A stretch of 64,000 bases of DNA from UBA2882 sp045542735 (GCA_045542735.1 JAZQLQ010000008.1:124001-188000), one strand, 5' to 3'. Shown: positions 42,888 through 51,834, numbered from the stretch's first letter. Numbers and translations: made by a program. Notes: generated by a model from the sequence alone, not told the origin.

Positions 42888-44912
42888 TTATTCACTAAAA
42901 GCCTCATTGAGCATAGCGGTTCCTTCCAGCACAAATCTACCGTTTCTTATAATATCCACTTCTATTCCCTCTGATGTCACTCCATATAACCTGCCCAGTT
43001 CATCGTAAGGAATGGTAATATCCGTGTGGCATTGATAATATGCCTCTTCTTTTCTCTCATCATCTTTTCGAAGCAGAGATATCTCATTATCTCTTGCCAC
43101 AATTTCCTTGCCATCCGGATTATAGACTGCCACATCCTCCGCATGAGAATAGCAGGTATCTCCTACTGCAAAATGAGGACCTGTCTTTTCTGCAATAAGT
43201 ATGGGAAGCTTATCCTCAATGCCGAATTTCCGCCCCATCACATAAGCCGTTGTATTTGTTCCTATGGCAAACTCTCCCATAGGTAGAGAGTTGTAATGTT
43301 GCAGTACGTGATCTTTAATATACTTTTTATTCTGTACTTCCTCTTCGTAATTGGTACAAGTATAATCCGTCACCATGCCATCCACAAAAGTCAACTCCAG
43401 ATTATCATAGGACAAATCCCTTAGGTATACACGCTTTACATGAAGGATACCTTCGGTTCCCTTCAATACCGGTGATGTAAAAACTTCGCCTACCGGGATA
43501 TTGACATCAGCTACGCAGTTTTCGAACTTGGTCATTTCTTTTGGTTCTTCAAGTTTACATAACTCAATTCTTAAATCTGTCCGATTGTCATTCATGCCCT
43601 GGATTTTTACATATTCACAAGTATCCAAGGCATCTATAATCACCTGCTGCACCTGTTCATAAGCTTCATAGGGCAAGGTGTTAAGTGCAATAGTCTCTTT
43701 CATAATTGCCTTATATTCCTCACCTATTTCAGGAATGGGGTAGGCAATAATGGTAAAACTCCTCTCCTCACCGGGAATATAAGTGTTGATAATTTTACCG
43801 GACTGGGCCGCATAAGAAACAGACAATTTTTGCTGTTTCTCATCATAAGCGCATGCCTCCGGCTTCTCTATAGGGCGGAAATCCTTTTCTCCAAACACTT
43901 CTATCCACGCCGGACCTCCATGCTTTTTGGAAATATCCTCATATTTGATATAAGACTCTTTCAACACTTCCAATTTACGGTTTATCAGCTTTTTATCCAA
44001 AAACAAGGCATCGTCTTCTCTGTGATCATAATCAAACTGTCGGTTGGGAGATGTACTGTAATAGCCGTTTGCTCCCGTTCCTCTTTTATGGAAAATCGAG
44101 TGGGAATTGGGCATCATAGTAACCCTTAGTCCCATGTCTTCGAAATTTTTGATAGCGCGCTTTACTACTTGTTCAAAGCCGATGGGGTAAATTATGTTGA
44201 CCACTTCTTTAATAGAAATATCTTTATTGCCTTTAATAAAACCAATACGGTATCCTTCCGTATAGGTATCTGCCATTTTCTGCAGTTCTTCTTCCGGCAT
44301 CTTATTTAACAGTCTCGCAGTTTCTATCTCATTATCGGAAATGTACTCTCCATAGCGATACAGATACTCCAAATCTTCAAGATCGCTATCCATAATCATG
44401 TGGTATGCAAAATCAAAAGTGGGGTCTACTTTCTCACCGACTCTTTGCTCAGTCTCTACATCCATGTAGTCACTGACAAACCAATAACAGCAATCCCAAA
44501 TATTTTGATATATACTCTCATCCGTATCTTCCATGCTACTTTCAAAAATACAATACAGCTCTACAAACCATTCCATACGGATTAACAATTCAAATTGCTC
44601 TGCTCTTGCAGCATAAGAAGGCAGGGCATACATTTCAGCATAAACAAAGGACAGCAAACGCCCCATGCTCTCTCCATGTACAGAAACTGCATACGCCGGA
44701 TTGGTATATGATTTTACATAACTACCTTCTCCCAACTCCAAATACAAAGTCTTAATCGTTTCTGCATCCCATACTTGCTTCTCATATATATCCACAATTT
44801 TCAAAAGAAAAGAAGCCACTTGACAAAAGTAGCTTCTATAAGGCTCTTTTACTTGCGGATCAGATGCAATATCTTTGATTCTGTCAACACATAAGCTCCA
44901 TCTTTCTTCCAT
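42888..44912 (-). CDS. M29-family (thermophilic-type) metal aminopeptidase
   Basis: This 674-residue protein carries in its last 300 residues the M29 core: NIPVGEVFTSPVLKGTEG (metal-ligand Glu), then a second Glu in LPMGEFAIGTNTTAY, a His in EKTGPHFAVGDTCYSH and an Asp in HAEDVAVYNPDGKEIVARDN. Enzymes of this family need two metal ions and release N-terminal residues. The first half (about 1-330) is an unusually long helical extension; most M29 enzymes are about 400 residues. The ATG overlaps the preceding stop by one base (TGATG). Confidence 0.85.
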   Translation of the reverse strand: MEERWSLCVDRIKDIASDPQVKEPYRSYFCQVASFLLKIVDIYEKQVWDAETIKTLYLELGEGSYVKSYTNPAYAVSVHGESMGRLLSFVYAEMYALPSYAARAEQFELLIRMEWFVELYCIFESSMEDTDESIYQNIWDCCYWFVSDYMDVETEQRVGEKVDPTFDFAYHMIMDSDLEDLEYLYRYGEYISDNEIETARLLNKMPEEELQKMADTYTEGYRIGFIKGNKDISIKEVVNIIYPIGFEQVVKRAIKNFEDMGLRVTMMPNSHSIFHKRGTGANGYYSTSPNRQFDYDHREDDALFLDKKLINRKLEVLKESYIKYEDISKKHGGPAWIEVFGEKDFRPIEKPEACAYDEKQQKLSVSYAAQSGKIINTYIPGEERSFTIIAYPIPEIGEEYKAIMKETIALNTLPYEAYEQVQQVIIDALDTCEYVKIQGMNDNRTDLRIELCKLEEPKEMTKFENCVADVNIPVGEVFTSPVLKGTEGILHVKRVYLRDLSYDNLELTFVDGMVTDYTCTNYEEEVQNKKYIKDHVLQHYNSLPMGEFAIGTNTTAYVMGRKFGIEDKLPILIAEKTGPHFAVGDTCYSHAEDVAVYNPDGKEIVARDNEISLLRKDDERKEEAYYQCHTDITIPYDELGRLYGVTSEGIEVDIIRNGRFVLEGTAMLNEAFSE

Positions 44913-45235
44913 CAGATCCCATTCACTCCTATATACAATAAAATTCCTTCCATAATCAGCACTATGGTATTTAATAGAATCCCCATATTAGGGAACAGAT
45001 AAAAGCGGTCCTTCTCAAGACGCGCCATAATCCCCAGCACTTCACCACCAATGGCAAACACTAAGGCAAAAAAGGTGGCAGCGCCCAGCTTGGGGTCCAT
45101 ACCGCCCGCTTGTCTATAAGACAGATAAATCGCCAAACATACGGAAACAATGGAAACGATACCCAAAACCGCAGACATCTTTCCGATATCCGAATGGCTT
45201 TTATCCGTAAACATATAACCTCTTCTTTTTTGCAT
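44912..45235 (-). CDS. Small membrane protein (DUF6142-like)
   Basis: This 107-residue protein has three hydrophobic segments (about 19-38, 49-70 and 83-103) and short polar termini. It resembles small conserved membrane proteins of Lachnospiraceae (DUF6142 type), whose function is unknown. The ATG at 45235 has AAGGGCGAG upstream; an internal ATG seven codons later is also possible. It overlaps the M29 gene by one base and follows a 50-residue membrane protein gene by 11 bases. Confidence 0.75.
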   Translation of the reverse strand: MQKRRGYMFTDKSHSDIGKMSAVLGIVSIVSVCLAIYLSYRQAGGMDPKLGAATFFALVFAIGGEVLGIMARLEKDRFYLFPNMGILLNTIVLIMEGILLYIGVNGI

Positions 45236-45246
45236 AATACTCGCCC

Positions 45247-45399
45247 TTAGAATAAAATTTTGGATTTACCGGACAGAAGCTTTGCTCCGCTGATGATTAA
45301 CAACACACCTGTTGCAACACCTACAACAATAGCAATCACTCCTAATGTAATATTCAATGCACCGGAATTTGTCATGGTCTTGTATACTTTTTCTTCCAT
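45247..45399 (-). CDS. 50-residue single-helix membrane protein
   Basis: The frame begins MEEKVYKTMTNSG, has a hydrophobic helix of about 24 residues (16-39, ITLGVIAIVVGVATGVLLII) and ends with basic residues KLLSGKSKILF. AAGGAG lies eight bases before the ATG and overlaps the pyrE stop region. Start and stop are tightly spaced with neighbours on the same strand (14 bases after pyrE, 11 bases before the next gene). It is absent from usual ORF lists because of its length. Function is unknown. Confidence 0.75.
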   Translation of the reverse strand: MEEKVYKTMTNSGALNITLGVIAIVVGVATGVLLIISGAKLLSGKSKILF

Positions 45400-45413
45400 C
45401 TGCCGATCTCCTT

Positions 45414-46094
45414 CTATTTTACACCATACTGTTCATAATATGCGTCAATTGCTGCTTTTAATGTATCGTCAATAATAACATTGCCTTTGTACTCTTTGTT
45501 GTAAAGATGCTCTACCACATCTGCCATGGATACGATGGCATTGGCATCAAATCCATAAGTCTCTTTGATTTCATCCAAAGCACTCTTCTCTCCGCCAAGA
45601 CCAACCTCCATACGGTTTAAGGAAACCATAAGACCGACGATCTCTACATCGGCTGCACCTCTTACCTTGGGAACAGTCTCTTCCATGGATTTGCCGGAGG
45701 TAGTCACATCTTCAATCATGATTACACGATCACCGTCTTTTAACTTACTGCCAAGAAAACTACCTTTATCTGCTCCGTGGTCTTTCTCTTCTTTACGGTC
45801 AGAGCAGTAACGGATCTCTTTGCCATATAAGTTACTGTATGCAATGGCTGTTACCACACTAATCGGAATACCTTTATATGCAGGTCCAAAAAGTACATCA
45901 AAATCATCACCATAGGTACTGTGAATTGCTTTTGCATAATACTCACCCAACTTCATCAACTGGGAACCAGTAACATAGGCTCCCGCGTTCATAAAGAAGG
46001 GAGACTTTCTTCCGCTCTTTAATGTAAAATCGCCAAATTTTAACACCTGGCTGTCTACCATAAATTCTATAAATTCCTGCTTGTATGCTTCCAT
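45414..46094 (-). CDS. pyrE: Orotate phosphoribosyltransferase
   Basis: This 226-residue enzyme makes orotidine 5'-phosphate in pyrimidine synthesis. The PRPP-binding motif is RVIMIEDVTTSGKSMEETV and the N-terminal part contains FMVDSQVLKFGDFTLKSGRK and AYKGIPISVVTAIAYS. GGAGG precedes the ATG at 46094. It follows pyrF by ten bases, so the two form a unit. Confidence 0.95.
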   Translation of the reverse strand: MEAYKQEFIEFMVDSQVLKFGDFTLKSGRKSPFFMNAGAYVTGSQLMKLGEYYAKAIHSTYGDDFDVLFGPAYKGIPISVVTAIAYSNLYGKEIRYCSDRKEEKDHGADKGSFLGSKLKDGDRVIMIEDVTTSGKSMEETVPKVRGAADVEIVGLMVSLNRMEVGLGGEKSALDEIKETYGFDANAIVSMADVVEHLYNKEYKGNVIIDDTLKAAIDAYYEQYGVK

Positions 46095-46104
46095 GTCTAT
46101 CCTC

Positions 46105-47028
46105 CTATTTCAATGCCTGTGCAATATCTTCTTTCATATCAAGTACAGCTGCTCTGGATGCATCTGCATAGTTTTCAGGTCCGTATGTGCCCTTGTATGC
46201 CTCTGCCTGATATGCAGCAATAATGCCTCTGGAAGAGTTTACGATAGCACCCAATCCGTCTTTGTTAAAGAAGTGTACCAGATCTTTGCCTTTACCACCC
46301 TGTGCACCGTAGCCGGGAACCAAAATGTATGCTTTGGGCATGATGTCACGGAGTACTTTACCCATCTCAGGATAAGTAGCTCCTACAACAGCACCTACAT
46401 AACTGTAAGCATCACCCATCAACTCGCTGCCCCAGGTATCTACCATCTTACCCACATGCTCATATAAGGGCTTTCCTTCAATGATACGATCCTGGAATTC
46501 GCCACTACTGGGATTGGATGTCTTAACCAATACAAAGATACCTTTTTTCTCTTCTTTACATACATCCATAAATGGTCTCACACCATCAGAACCAAGATAA
46601 GGATTGACGGTAACAAAGTCTTCATCAAATCCGTAATAGGATTTGGAACCAACCTGTACCTTTCCAAGGTGACCGGTTGCATATGCGCTGGATGTAGAGC
46701 CGATATCACCTCTCTTAATATCACCGATAACTACCAGTCCTTTTTCCTTACAATAAGCAACGGTCTTGGCAAATGCCTGTAAGCCCGGAATACCAAACTG
46801 CTCATACATGGCAATCTGAGGTTTTACTGCAGGTACCAAATCATAAATGGCATCTACAATACCTTTGTTGTACTGCCAGATTGCTTCTGCTGCACCTTCT
46901 AAAGTCTCGCCATATTCATCAAAAGCTTTCTTTTGAATATGCTCCGGCACAAACTTCATCATCGGATCAAGGCCGACAACAATGGGAGCACCTGTTTTTT
47001 GGATTTTGGATACTAACTGGTTAATCAT
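46105..47028 (-). CDS. pyrF: Orotidine 5'-phosphate decarboxylase (PyrF, long type)
   Basis: This 307-residue enzyme forms UMP. The catalytic region is VIGDIKRGDIGSTSSAYA, the phosphate-binding end is VPGYGAQGGKGKDL and the N terminus has VVGLDPMMKFVPEH. The length (about 300 residues) is typical of the long bacterial type 2. AGGAG lies upstream of the ATG. It is followed by pyrE. I see no PyrR attenuator. Confidence 0.95.
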   Translation of the reverse strand: MINQLVSKIQKTGAPIVVGLDPMMKFVPEHIQKKAFDEYGETLEGAAEAIWQYNKGIVDAIYDLVPAVKPQIAMYEQFGIPGLQAFAKTVAYCKEKGLVVIGDIKRGDIGSTSSAYATGHLGKVQVGSKSYYGFDEDFVTVNPYLGSDGVRPFMDVCKEEKKGIFVLVKTSNPSSGEFQDRIIEGKPLYEHVGKMVDTWGSELMGDAYSYVGAVVGATYPEMGKVLRDIMPKAYILVPGYGAQGGKGKDLVHFFNKDGLGAIVNSSRGIIAAYQAEAYKGTYGPENYADASRAAVLDMKEDIAQALK

Positions 47029-47058
47029 GTTTTTATTCTCCTGTCGTTTATATTTTAA

Positions 47059-47073
47059 TCGGTATCCTACCGA
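47059..47073 (-). other. Short hairpin between TPR gene and pyrF
   Basis: TCGGTA-GGA-TACCGA forms six pairs. On the minus strand only TTAAAAT follows, so terminator function is uncertain. Confidence 0.35.
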
Positions 47074-47085
47074 CCATTCAGCTAA

Positions 47086-48141
47086 TTAACGGGTACGTAA
47101 AAATTTGGCTTCTCTTTGTGCATCCGCATCATCCGGATAAGCAGCCAAATACTCCTTCATCAATGCATTGGCCTTGGCAAACTCTCCCGCATTTTCGTAT
47201 GCTACAATCTGATTGTATCTTAAGGTCTGAGTCATAGATGGGTCATTTAATGCAAGGGCAGTCTCAAAAGCTTCAATAGCCGCTTCCGGCTCTCCTGCCT
47301 GCAATTTGCACAAGCCCAGCTGATTGTATACCGCTGCATCATTGGGATTATCGGACAAATACTCGGAATACATCACGCCTGCATAATTGCTGTCACCCAA
47401 CTCTTCATAGGTACGCCCAAGCATAAAGATAATCTCGCCTTTGTCCTCTTTTTTGGCCGCCTGCTTGGCTGTTTCCAACAGATTGCGTGCAGTCTCATAA
47501 TCTTGCAGGTAGAAATAAATCACGCCCTGTTCATATTCACTCAAGTTCTTTTCTTCATCTAATAACTGTGTCAGATATCCACGGCCCTTTTCCTCATAGC
47601 CGTTATCTGCCAATACTGTATATATATCCAGCTTTAAACTACGGGAATCCTTGGAATACTCCATTGCTTTTTCAAAATTGTAGATACATCCTTCGTAGTC
47701 ATCCATGCTAATCTTGGCAACACCGCGTAAATAATAGGCATCTGCGTTTTTCTTGTCACTCTCGATAATGGCATCTAACAAGGTCACCGCTTCTTCAGGC
47801 TGGCCGTTTTTGTAATATGCGGTAGCCATATAAAAATTGATATCTCGCTCCAAATCTCCTGCAAAGATACCCGCATTATCCAAGGCATAGTCAAAGGACA
47901 CAATGGCATTTTCATAATCTGCCATTCCCATGTACGTCATACCCATACCGCGATATGCTGTCTCCAAATCTTCACCGGATACAATTGCCTGTTCAAAACA
48001 CTGTAAAGCCCCGGCATAGTCCGCCTGCTCAATGGCAACAAATCCGTTTTTGACATTTTCGCCTTCTTTATGACTGCAACCAACAGCAAATACTGTCAGC
48101 AACATAACCATCCCAACCAATAATCTTTTGTTTCTTTTCAT
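47086..48141 (-). CDS. TPR-repeat lipoprotein
   Basis: This 351-residue protein has a lipoprotein signal peptide (lipobox VGCS) and about eight tetratricopeptide repeats, for example DYAGALQCFEQAIVSGED and EAAIEAFETALALNDPSM. Such repeats form a superhelix for protein binding, here outside the membrane. The ATG at 48141 has GGAGG seven bases before it; the ORF continues upstream without such a site. Its role is not known. Confidence 0.88.
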   Translation of the reverse strand: MKRNKRLLVGMVMLLTVFAVGCSHKEGENVKNGFVAIEQADYAGALQCFEQAIVSGEDLETAYRGMGMTYMGMADYENAIVSFDYALDNAGIFAGDLERDINFYMATAYYKNGQPEEAVTLLDAIIESDKKNADAYYLRGVAKISMDDYEGCIYNFEKAMEYSKDSRSLKLDIYTVLADNGYEEKGRGYLTQLLDEEKNLSEYEQGVIYFYLQDYETARNLLETAKQAAKKEDKGEIIFMLGRTYEELGDSNYAGVMYSEYLSDNPNDAAVYNQLGLCKLQAGEPEAAIEAFETALALNDPSMTQTLRYNQIVAYENAGEFAKANALMKEYLAAYPDDADAQREAKFLRTR

Positions 48142-48162
48142 AGCCAGTCCTCCGACTGTTTC

Positions 48163-48191
48163 ATTATAACAAAAAAGCAAATTGAATTAAA
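48163..48191 (-). promoter_or_regulatory. Promoter of the TPR lipoprotein gene
   Basis: The -10 is TATAAT (48163-48168), the spacer is 17 bp and the -35 is TTTAAT (48186-48191), a weak match. The 300 bases up to the LytTR gene contain two hairpins and AT-rich sequence only. Confidence 0.5.
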
Positions 48192-48356
48192 CATTTTCCT
48201 TAAATTTTGTGTTGCAATTTGCATATCCGTCTTCAATTTCTTCGTTTTTTCATGGTTTTGTTGCTTTTTATTCTATTTTATTGCATTTCAATCCAAAAAT
48301 CATTTATTGCAAAAAAATGCATCTATAATGGTATTATGCAGTTATGTAAACTGCAT

Positions 48357-48446
48357 AAAAAAAGACGGTAAAGCAAATCTCTTTCACTTCTACCATCCTA
48401 TCTGTTTCTCTATGTGGGTTCTGAAAGCATATCTTTCTTTACCGTC
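48357..48446 (-). terminator. Terminator of the LytTR gene with a 63-base structured loop
   Basis: GACGGTAAAG (48364-48373) pairs perfectly with CTTTACCGTC (48437-48446), which begins at the stop codon. On the minus strand seven T follow. The loop can itself fold (CTTTCA/TGAAAG, then ACC/GGT). A normal terminator loop is much shorter. Confidence 0.7.
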
Positions 48447-49168
48447 TATTTTTCAAACACCGCCTTCACATTCCCAAAGTATGTTCTTCCCAATTCTAAG
48501 CATCCCATACCTTCTTTTAATACCACAAAATGGTTGGTGGTGTCCAAAGCATAAATATACTTCCGATTCACAACAATACCTCTTGCACACAAAACAAACC
48601 CATATTGCTCCAATTCCGCAAGCGTCTGTTCACAGGTATGATACGGAATCTCTATGTTTTCTTTTTTGGTATGTACATACATTTTCCTTCTTTTATGCTC
48701 CACATACACAATATCATCCACAAAAACAGGATACAATACACCGCCCTGCCGAAAAGCAATATACACCGGTTTTTTTGACGTTCTTTCAAAACGTAAAGCT
48801 TGATCAATAAACATTGTGAGCATCGGCACTGAGAAAGGCTTTTCCAAAAATCCATAGCAATGTAACACACTGTATGCATACATTTTTTCATCAGACAGCG
48901 CCGACAACAGAATAACGGGAACAAACTCATACTCCCTGATTTTTCTGATACATTCCACAAAATGTATACCCGATATATCATCCGGATTTCCCTTTTGCAA
49001 AACCGCATCTACAATCACCAACTCTATGTCATGGGCTAACACCAGTTGATACGCTTCTAACACATTTGTCACACGATATACCAACGTTTTATGATACGTC
49101 TCTTTAATCAGTCTTTCTACCTTTTCTCCCAACTCAGCCTCGTTAATTAAAACCAGTACTTTTTTCAT
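48446..49168 (-). CDS. LytTR-family response regulator
   Basis: This 240-residue protein has a receiver domain (phospho-acceptor Asp in VIVDAVLQ, about residue 55) and a C-terminal LytTR DNA-binding domain (VFVDDIVYVEHKRRKMYVHT and then ALDTTNHFVVLKEG). LytTR regulators often control cell-wall, quorum or competence functions. No kinase gene lies next to it. The ATG overlaps the upstream XRE gene by four bases (ATGA). Confidence 0.9.
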   Translation of the reverse strand: MKKVLVLINEAELGEKVERLIKETYHKTLVYRVTNVLEAYQLVLAHDIELVIVDAVLQKGNPDDISGIHFVECIRKIREYEFVPVILLSALSDEKMYAYSVLHCYGFLEKPFSVPMLTMFIDQALRFERTSKKPVYIAFRQGGVLYPVFVDDIVYVEHKRRKMYVHTKKENIEIPYHTCEQTLAELEQYGFVLCARGIVVNRKYIYALDTTNHFVVLKEGMGCLELGRTYFGNVKAVFEK

Positions 49169-49578
49169 TCCTTTTGATTCCCCCGATTTGCAATCTCTCC
49201 CACAAATTCTTCTACGCCAAAAGCATCTCCTATAGAACTTATATTTCTGGATGCCGTAAAATATTGGATCAAACGGATAACAATTTCAAATTTGGTATAT
49301 TCCGAGCAATCCTGTAACAATTCCCATGCTGTTTCCGTATCCTTTAAATCTCCATATAAAAGATAATCTGATGAGATACCATATACCTTTTTCATACTTT
49401 CCAAAACATCCAGCGAAAGATTGTTTTCTCCTCTTTCAATCTTTTGATATCCTTCGCGGCTCATACCAAGACTTTCGGCAAATTGCTTTTGTGTCAGACC
49501 AAACATCAGGCGTAATTCCCGCATTCTGTGATTTCTTCCGTTTTTCTCTTCCCTTGTATTTTTCAATTGCATCACCAT
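49165..49578 (-). CDS. XRE-family transcriptional regulator
   Basis: This 137-residue protein has a Cro/CI-type helix-turn-helix at about 21-77 (MRELRLMFGLTQKQFAESLG and SREGYQKIERGENNLSLDVL). The C-terminal half is helical and lacks a known effector domain. It is coupled by overlap to the LytTR regulator, so the two act in the same circuit. The ATG at 49578 lies inside a candidate operator; no clear ribosome binding site precedes it, so the true start could lie further in. Confidence 0.85.
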   Translation of the reverse strand: MVMQLKNTREEKNGRNHRMRELRLMFGLTQKQFAESLGMSREGYQKIERGENNLSLDVLESMKKVYGISSDYLLYGDLKDTETAWELLQDCSEYTKFEIVIRLIQYFTASRNISSIGDAFGVEEFVGEIANRGNQKE

Positions 49579-49612
49579 TTGTACTGTATCATTTATTTAT
49601 ATCTTACAAATG
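49576..49612. promoter_or_regulatory. Inverted repeat over the XRE start codon
   Basis: CATTTGTA and TACAAATG are perfect 8-bp complements with 21 bases between them (49576-49583 and 49605-49612). The inner one overlaps the start codon, a position that suits autoregulation by the XRE protein. Confidence 0.4.
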
Positions 49613-49731
49613 AAAACAGGGTTTTTCCAGAAGCCTGTAAGGTATACCATGCACCTTATCAAGGTACATCACACACCTCGTACATCCATTTGTTGTGCGA
49701 ACACACAAAAACACACCACTCATTACAGAAA

Positions 49732-49768
49732 CAAAAAAAGAAATCCATCCTACCATGGATGGATTTCT
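49732..49768 (-). terminator. Terminator of the ABC transporter/kinase operon
   Basis: AGAAATCCATCC pairs with GGATGGATTTCT (12 bp) around six bases, and a seven-T run follows on the minus strand. It lies 11 bases after the kinase stop. Confidence 0.92.
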
Positions 49769-49779
49769 AATACACTCTT

Positions 49780-50367
49780 TTATTTTGCACTCGCCAAATT
49801 ACAAATGGTATCAATACAGGTTTCAATACCCAGTGAAGATGTACTCAGACAAATATCATAGTAATCTGCCACTCCAAACTCTGTATTGGTGTAATAAGCG
49901 CAATATTTTTTTCTTGCCTTATCAATACTGCGAATCTCTTCACTGATCTTCGCTTCTGTTGCATCCGGCATTTTTTCTTTCATATGCTCCATACGCCAAT
50001 AAGGATCTGCATGGACAAATACATGAAGACAATTATCAAACTCACTTAAAATGGTGTTGGCATTTCTTCCCAAAATAACGCAATTACCTTTTTCTGCAAT
50101 CTTACGGATAATATCCCTTTGCACATCAAATAATTTCTCATTGAGCGGTTTGTTATAAAAATCAAACAAACTCTGTGCAAAGCCAAAATTAATCGGAACC
50201 TTTTCATCCCATTTGAGCATGCTTTCGATATCAATATTGGACTCCTGCGCCGCTCTGAAAATCAAAGATTTGTCATAAAATTCATAATTTAATCTCTTTG
50301 CTACTTCTGTACCGATAGCGCTACCGCCGGCACCAAACTCACGACTGATGGTAATAATTTTTTTCAT
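49780..50367 (-). CDS. Cytidylate-kinase-like protein
   Basis: This 195-residue protein starts with ITISREFGAGGSAIGTEVAK, which resembles the Walker A region of cytidylate-kinase-like proteins (AAA_26 type). A later GNCVILGRNANTIL is conserved in the family. It probably phosphorylates a nucleotide or nucleoside-like substrate, but the substrate is not proven. The ATG at 50367 has AGGAG upstream. It begins 11 bases after the ABC ATPase stop, so it is the last gene of the amino-acid transporter operon. Confidence 0.85.
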   Translation of the reverse strand: MKKIITISREFGAGGSAIGTEVAKRLNYEFYDKSLIFRAAQESNIDIESMLKWDEKVPINFGFAQSLFDFYNKPLNEKLFDVQRDIIRKIAEKGNCVILGRNANTILSEFDNCLHVFVHADPYWRMEHMKEKMPDATEAKISEEIRSIDKARKKYCAYYTNTEFGVADYYDICLSTSSLGIETCIDTICNLASAK

Positions 50368-50378
50368 AGGCACCACTC

Positions 50379-51119
50379 CTATAATACTTTATTTAAGAAA
50401 TCAATAGTTCTGGCTTCTTTGGGATTGTTGATTACTTCTTCAGGTGTACCCTGTTCCACAATATAACCGCCATCCATAAACACAATGCGATCAGCCACTT
50501 CTCTGGCGAATCCGATCTCATGGGTAACGACAACCATGGTCATACCGTCTGCAGCAAGTTCCTGCATAACACTTAATACTTCACCTACCATTTCAGGATC
50601 TAACGCGGATGTGGGTTCATCAAACAGCATCACATCCGGATTCATGGCAAGGGCTCTGGCAATGGCCACACGTTGCTTCTGACCACCGGATAACTGAGCC
50701 GGATAAGCGTCAGCCTTACTGTCCATACCAACACGACGTAAAAGCTGCATACCTTTATCTTTTGCTTCTTCCTTGGTCATCTTTTTCAATTCAACCGGTG
50801 CCAGCATGATATTTTCCAAAACGGTTTTATGGGGAAACAGATTGAAATGCTGGAATACCATACCGATATTTTCACGTACCTTATTAATATCTGTATGCTT
50901 ATCTGTTACAATATTTTCATCAATCACAATGGTACCGTCTGTTGCCTGCTCCAACTGATTCAGGCAACGTAAGAAGGTGGATTTACCGCTTCCGGAAGGT
51001 CCCAACAATACCACTACTTCACCTTCGGAAATATCAATACTCATATCCTTTAATACTTCCAATTTACCGAAGCTCTTTTTCAGATTCTCAACATGAATCA
51101 TCACTTTTCTATCTTCCAC
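50379..51119 (-). CDS. Polar amino-acid ABC transporter ATP-binding protein
   Basis: This 246-residue cassette has Walker A GPSGSGKSTFLRCLNQLE, signature LSGGQKQRVAIARALAM, Walker B VMLFDEPTSALDPEMVGEVL and the H-loop in VVVTHEIGFAREVAD. It is of the GlnQ/HisP type. The GTG start at 51119 lies seven bases after GGAGG and overlaps the permease end by 11 bases. It powers import together with its permease. Confidence 0.95.
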   Translation of the reverse strand: MEDRKVMIHVENLKKSFGKLEVLKDMSIDISEGEVVVLLGPSGSGKSTFLRCLNQLEQATDGTIVIDENIVTDKHTDINKVRENIGMVFQHFNLFPHKTVLENIMLAPVELKKMTKEEAKDKGMQLLRRVGMDSKADAYPAQLSGGQKQRVAIARALAMNPDVMLFDEPTSALDPEMVGEVLSVMQELAADGMTMVVVTHEIGFAREVADRIVFMDGGYIVEQGTPEEVINNPKEARTIDFLNKVL

Positions 51120-51783
51120 GGTTCACCCTCCTTTCAATGCGTTTGGCTATTTTACTCAAGGTAACAATAACAATCATATACATAACACCGACGATTGCCC
51201 ATGTTTCCAAACTCTTGAAGGTATTACCACTGATGGTCTTACCCATATTGGTAAGCTCCGGGAATCCGATAACGGAAAGAATGGAGGTATCCTTTAAGGT
51301 AATGATAAACTGGTTGATAATGGAAGGAATCATGGTACGGATTGCCTGGGGCAATACAACCAGTCTCATACTTTTACCATAGGATAAACCGAGACTTCTG
51401 CTGGCTTCCATCTGCCCTTTATCCACACTTTCGATACCTGCACGGATAATCTCTGCCATGTATGCACCACAGTTCATGGCAAGAGCAATGGTACCTGCCT
51501 GTAAAGCGGTCAGACGAAAATCCGGAACAAAAGCTTTCATTCCTGCCGGAACACCAAAGTAAATGAAGTATGCCAATACAATAAGCGGCACACCACGGAT
51601 AGCATCTACATATACAGTTCCGATAAAATTGAACACTCTGTTTTTGCCTACATTCATCAATGCGAAAATCATACCGATAATCATGGCAAAGAACAAAGAA
51701 AGTAATGTCAAAAGCAAGGTTTTTCCCAAAGCACCAAGCAACATACCGCCATAGGCTTCAAGAATCTGCATAATTGAATTCAT
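51109..51783 (-). CDS. Polar amino-acid ABC transporter permease
   Basis: This 224-residue protein has five membrane helices and the EAA loop that contacts the ATPase (ASRSLGLSYGKSMRLVVLPQ). It forms a homodimeric channel. AAGGAG lies upstream of the ATG at 51783. It is separated from the binding-protein gene by a hairpin that can lower its expression relative to that gene. Confidence 0.94.
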   Translation of the reverse strand: MNSIMQILEAYGGMLLGALGKTLLLTLLSLFFAMIIGMIFALMNVGKNRVFNFIGTVYVDAIRGVPLIVLAYFIYFGVPAGMKAFVPDFRLTALQAGTIALAMNCGAYMAEIIRAGIESVDKGQMEASRSLGLSYGKSMRLVVLPQAIRTMIPSIINQFIITLKDTSILSVIGFPELTNMGKTISGNTFKSLETWAIVGVMYMIVIVTLSKIAKRIERRVNRGR

Positions 51784-51834
51784 GTAACTTCTCCTTTACT
51801 AATATTTTATATGGGATATTTATAGATTCATGTT

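Noticed and set aside
48307..48810. Plus-strand ORF of 167 codons
   Set aside because: It lies mostly antisense to the LytTR gene, has no ribosome binding site, and its upstream half is part of the hairpin region.
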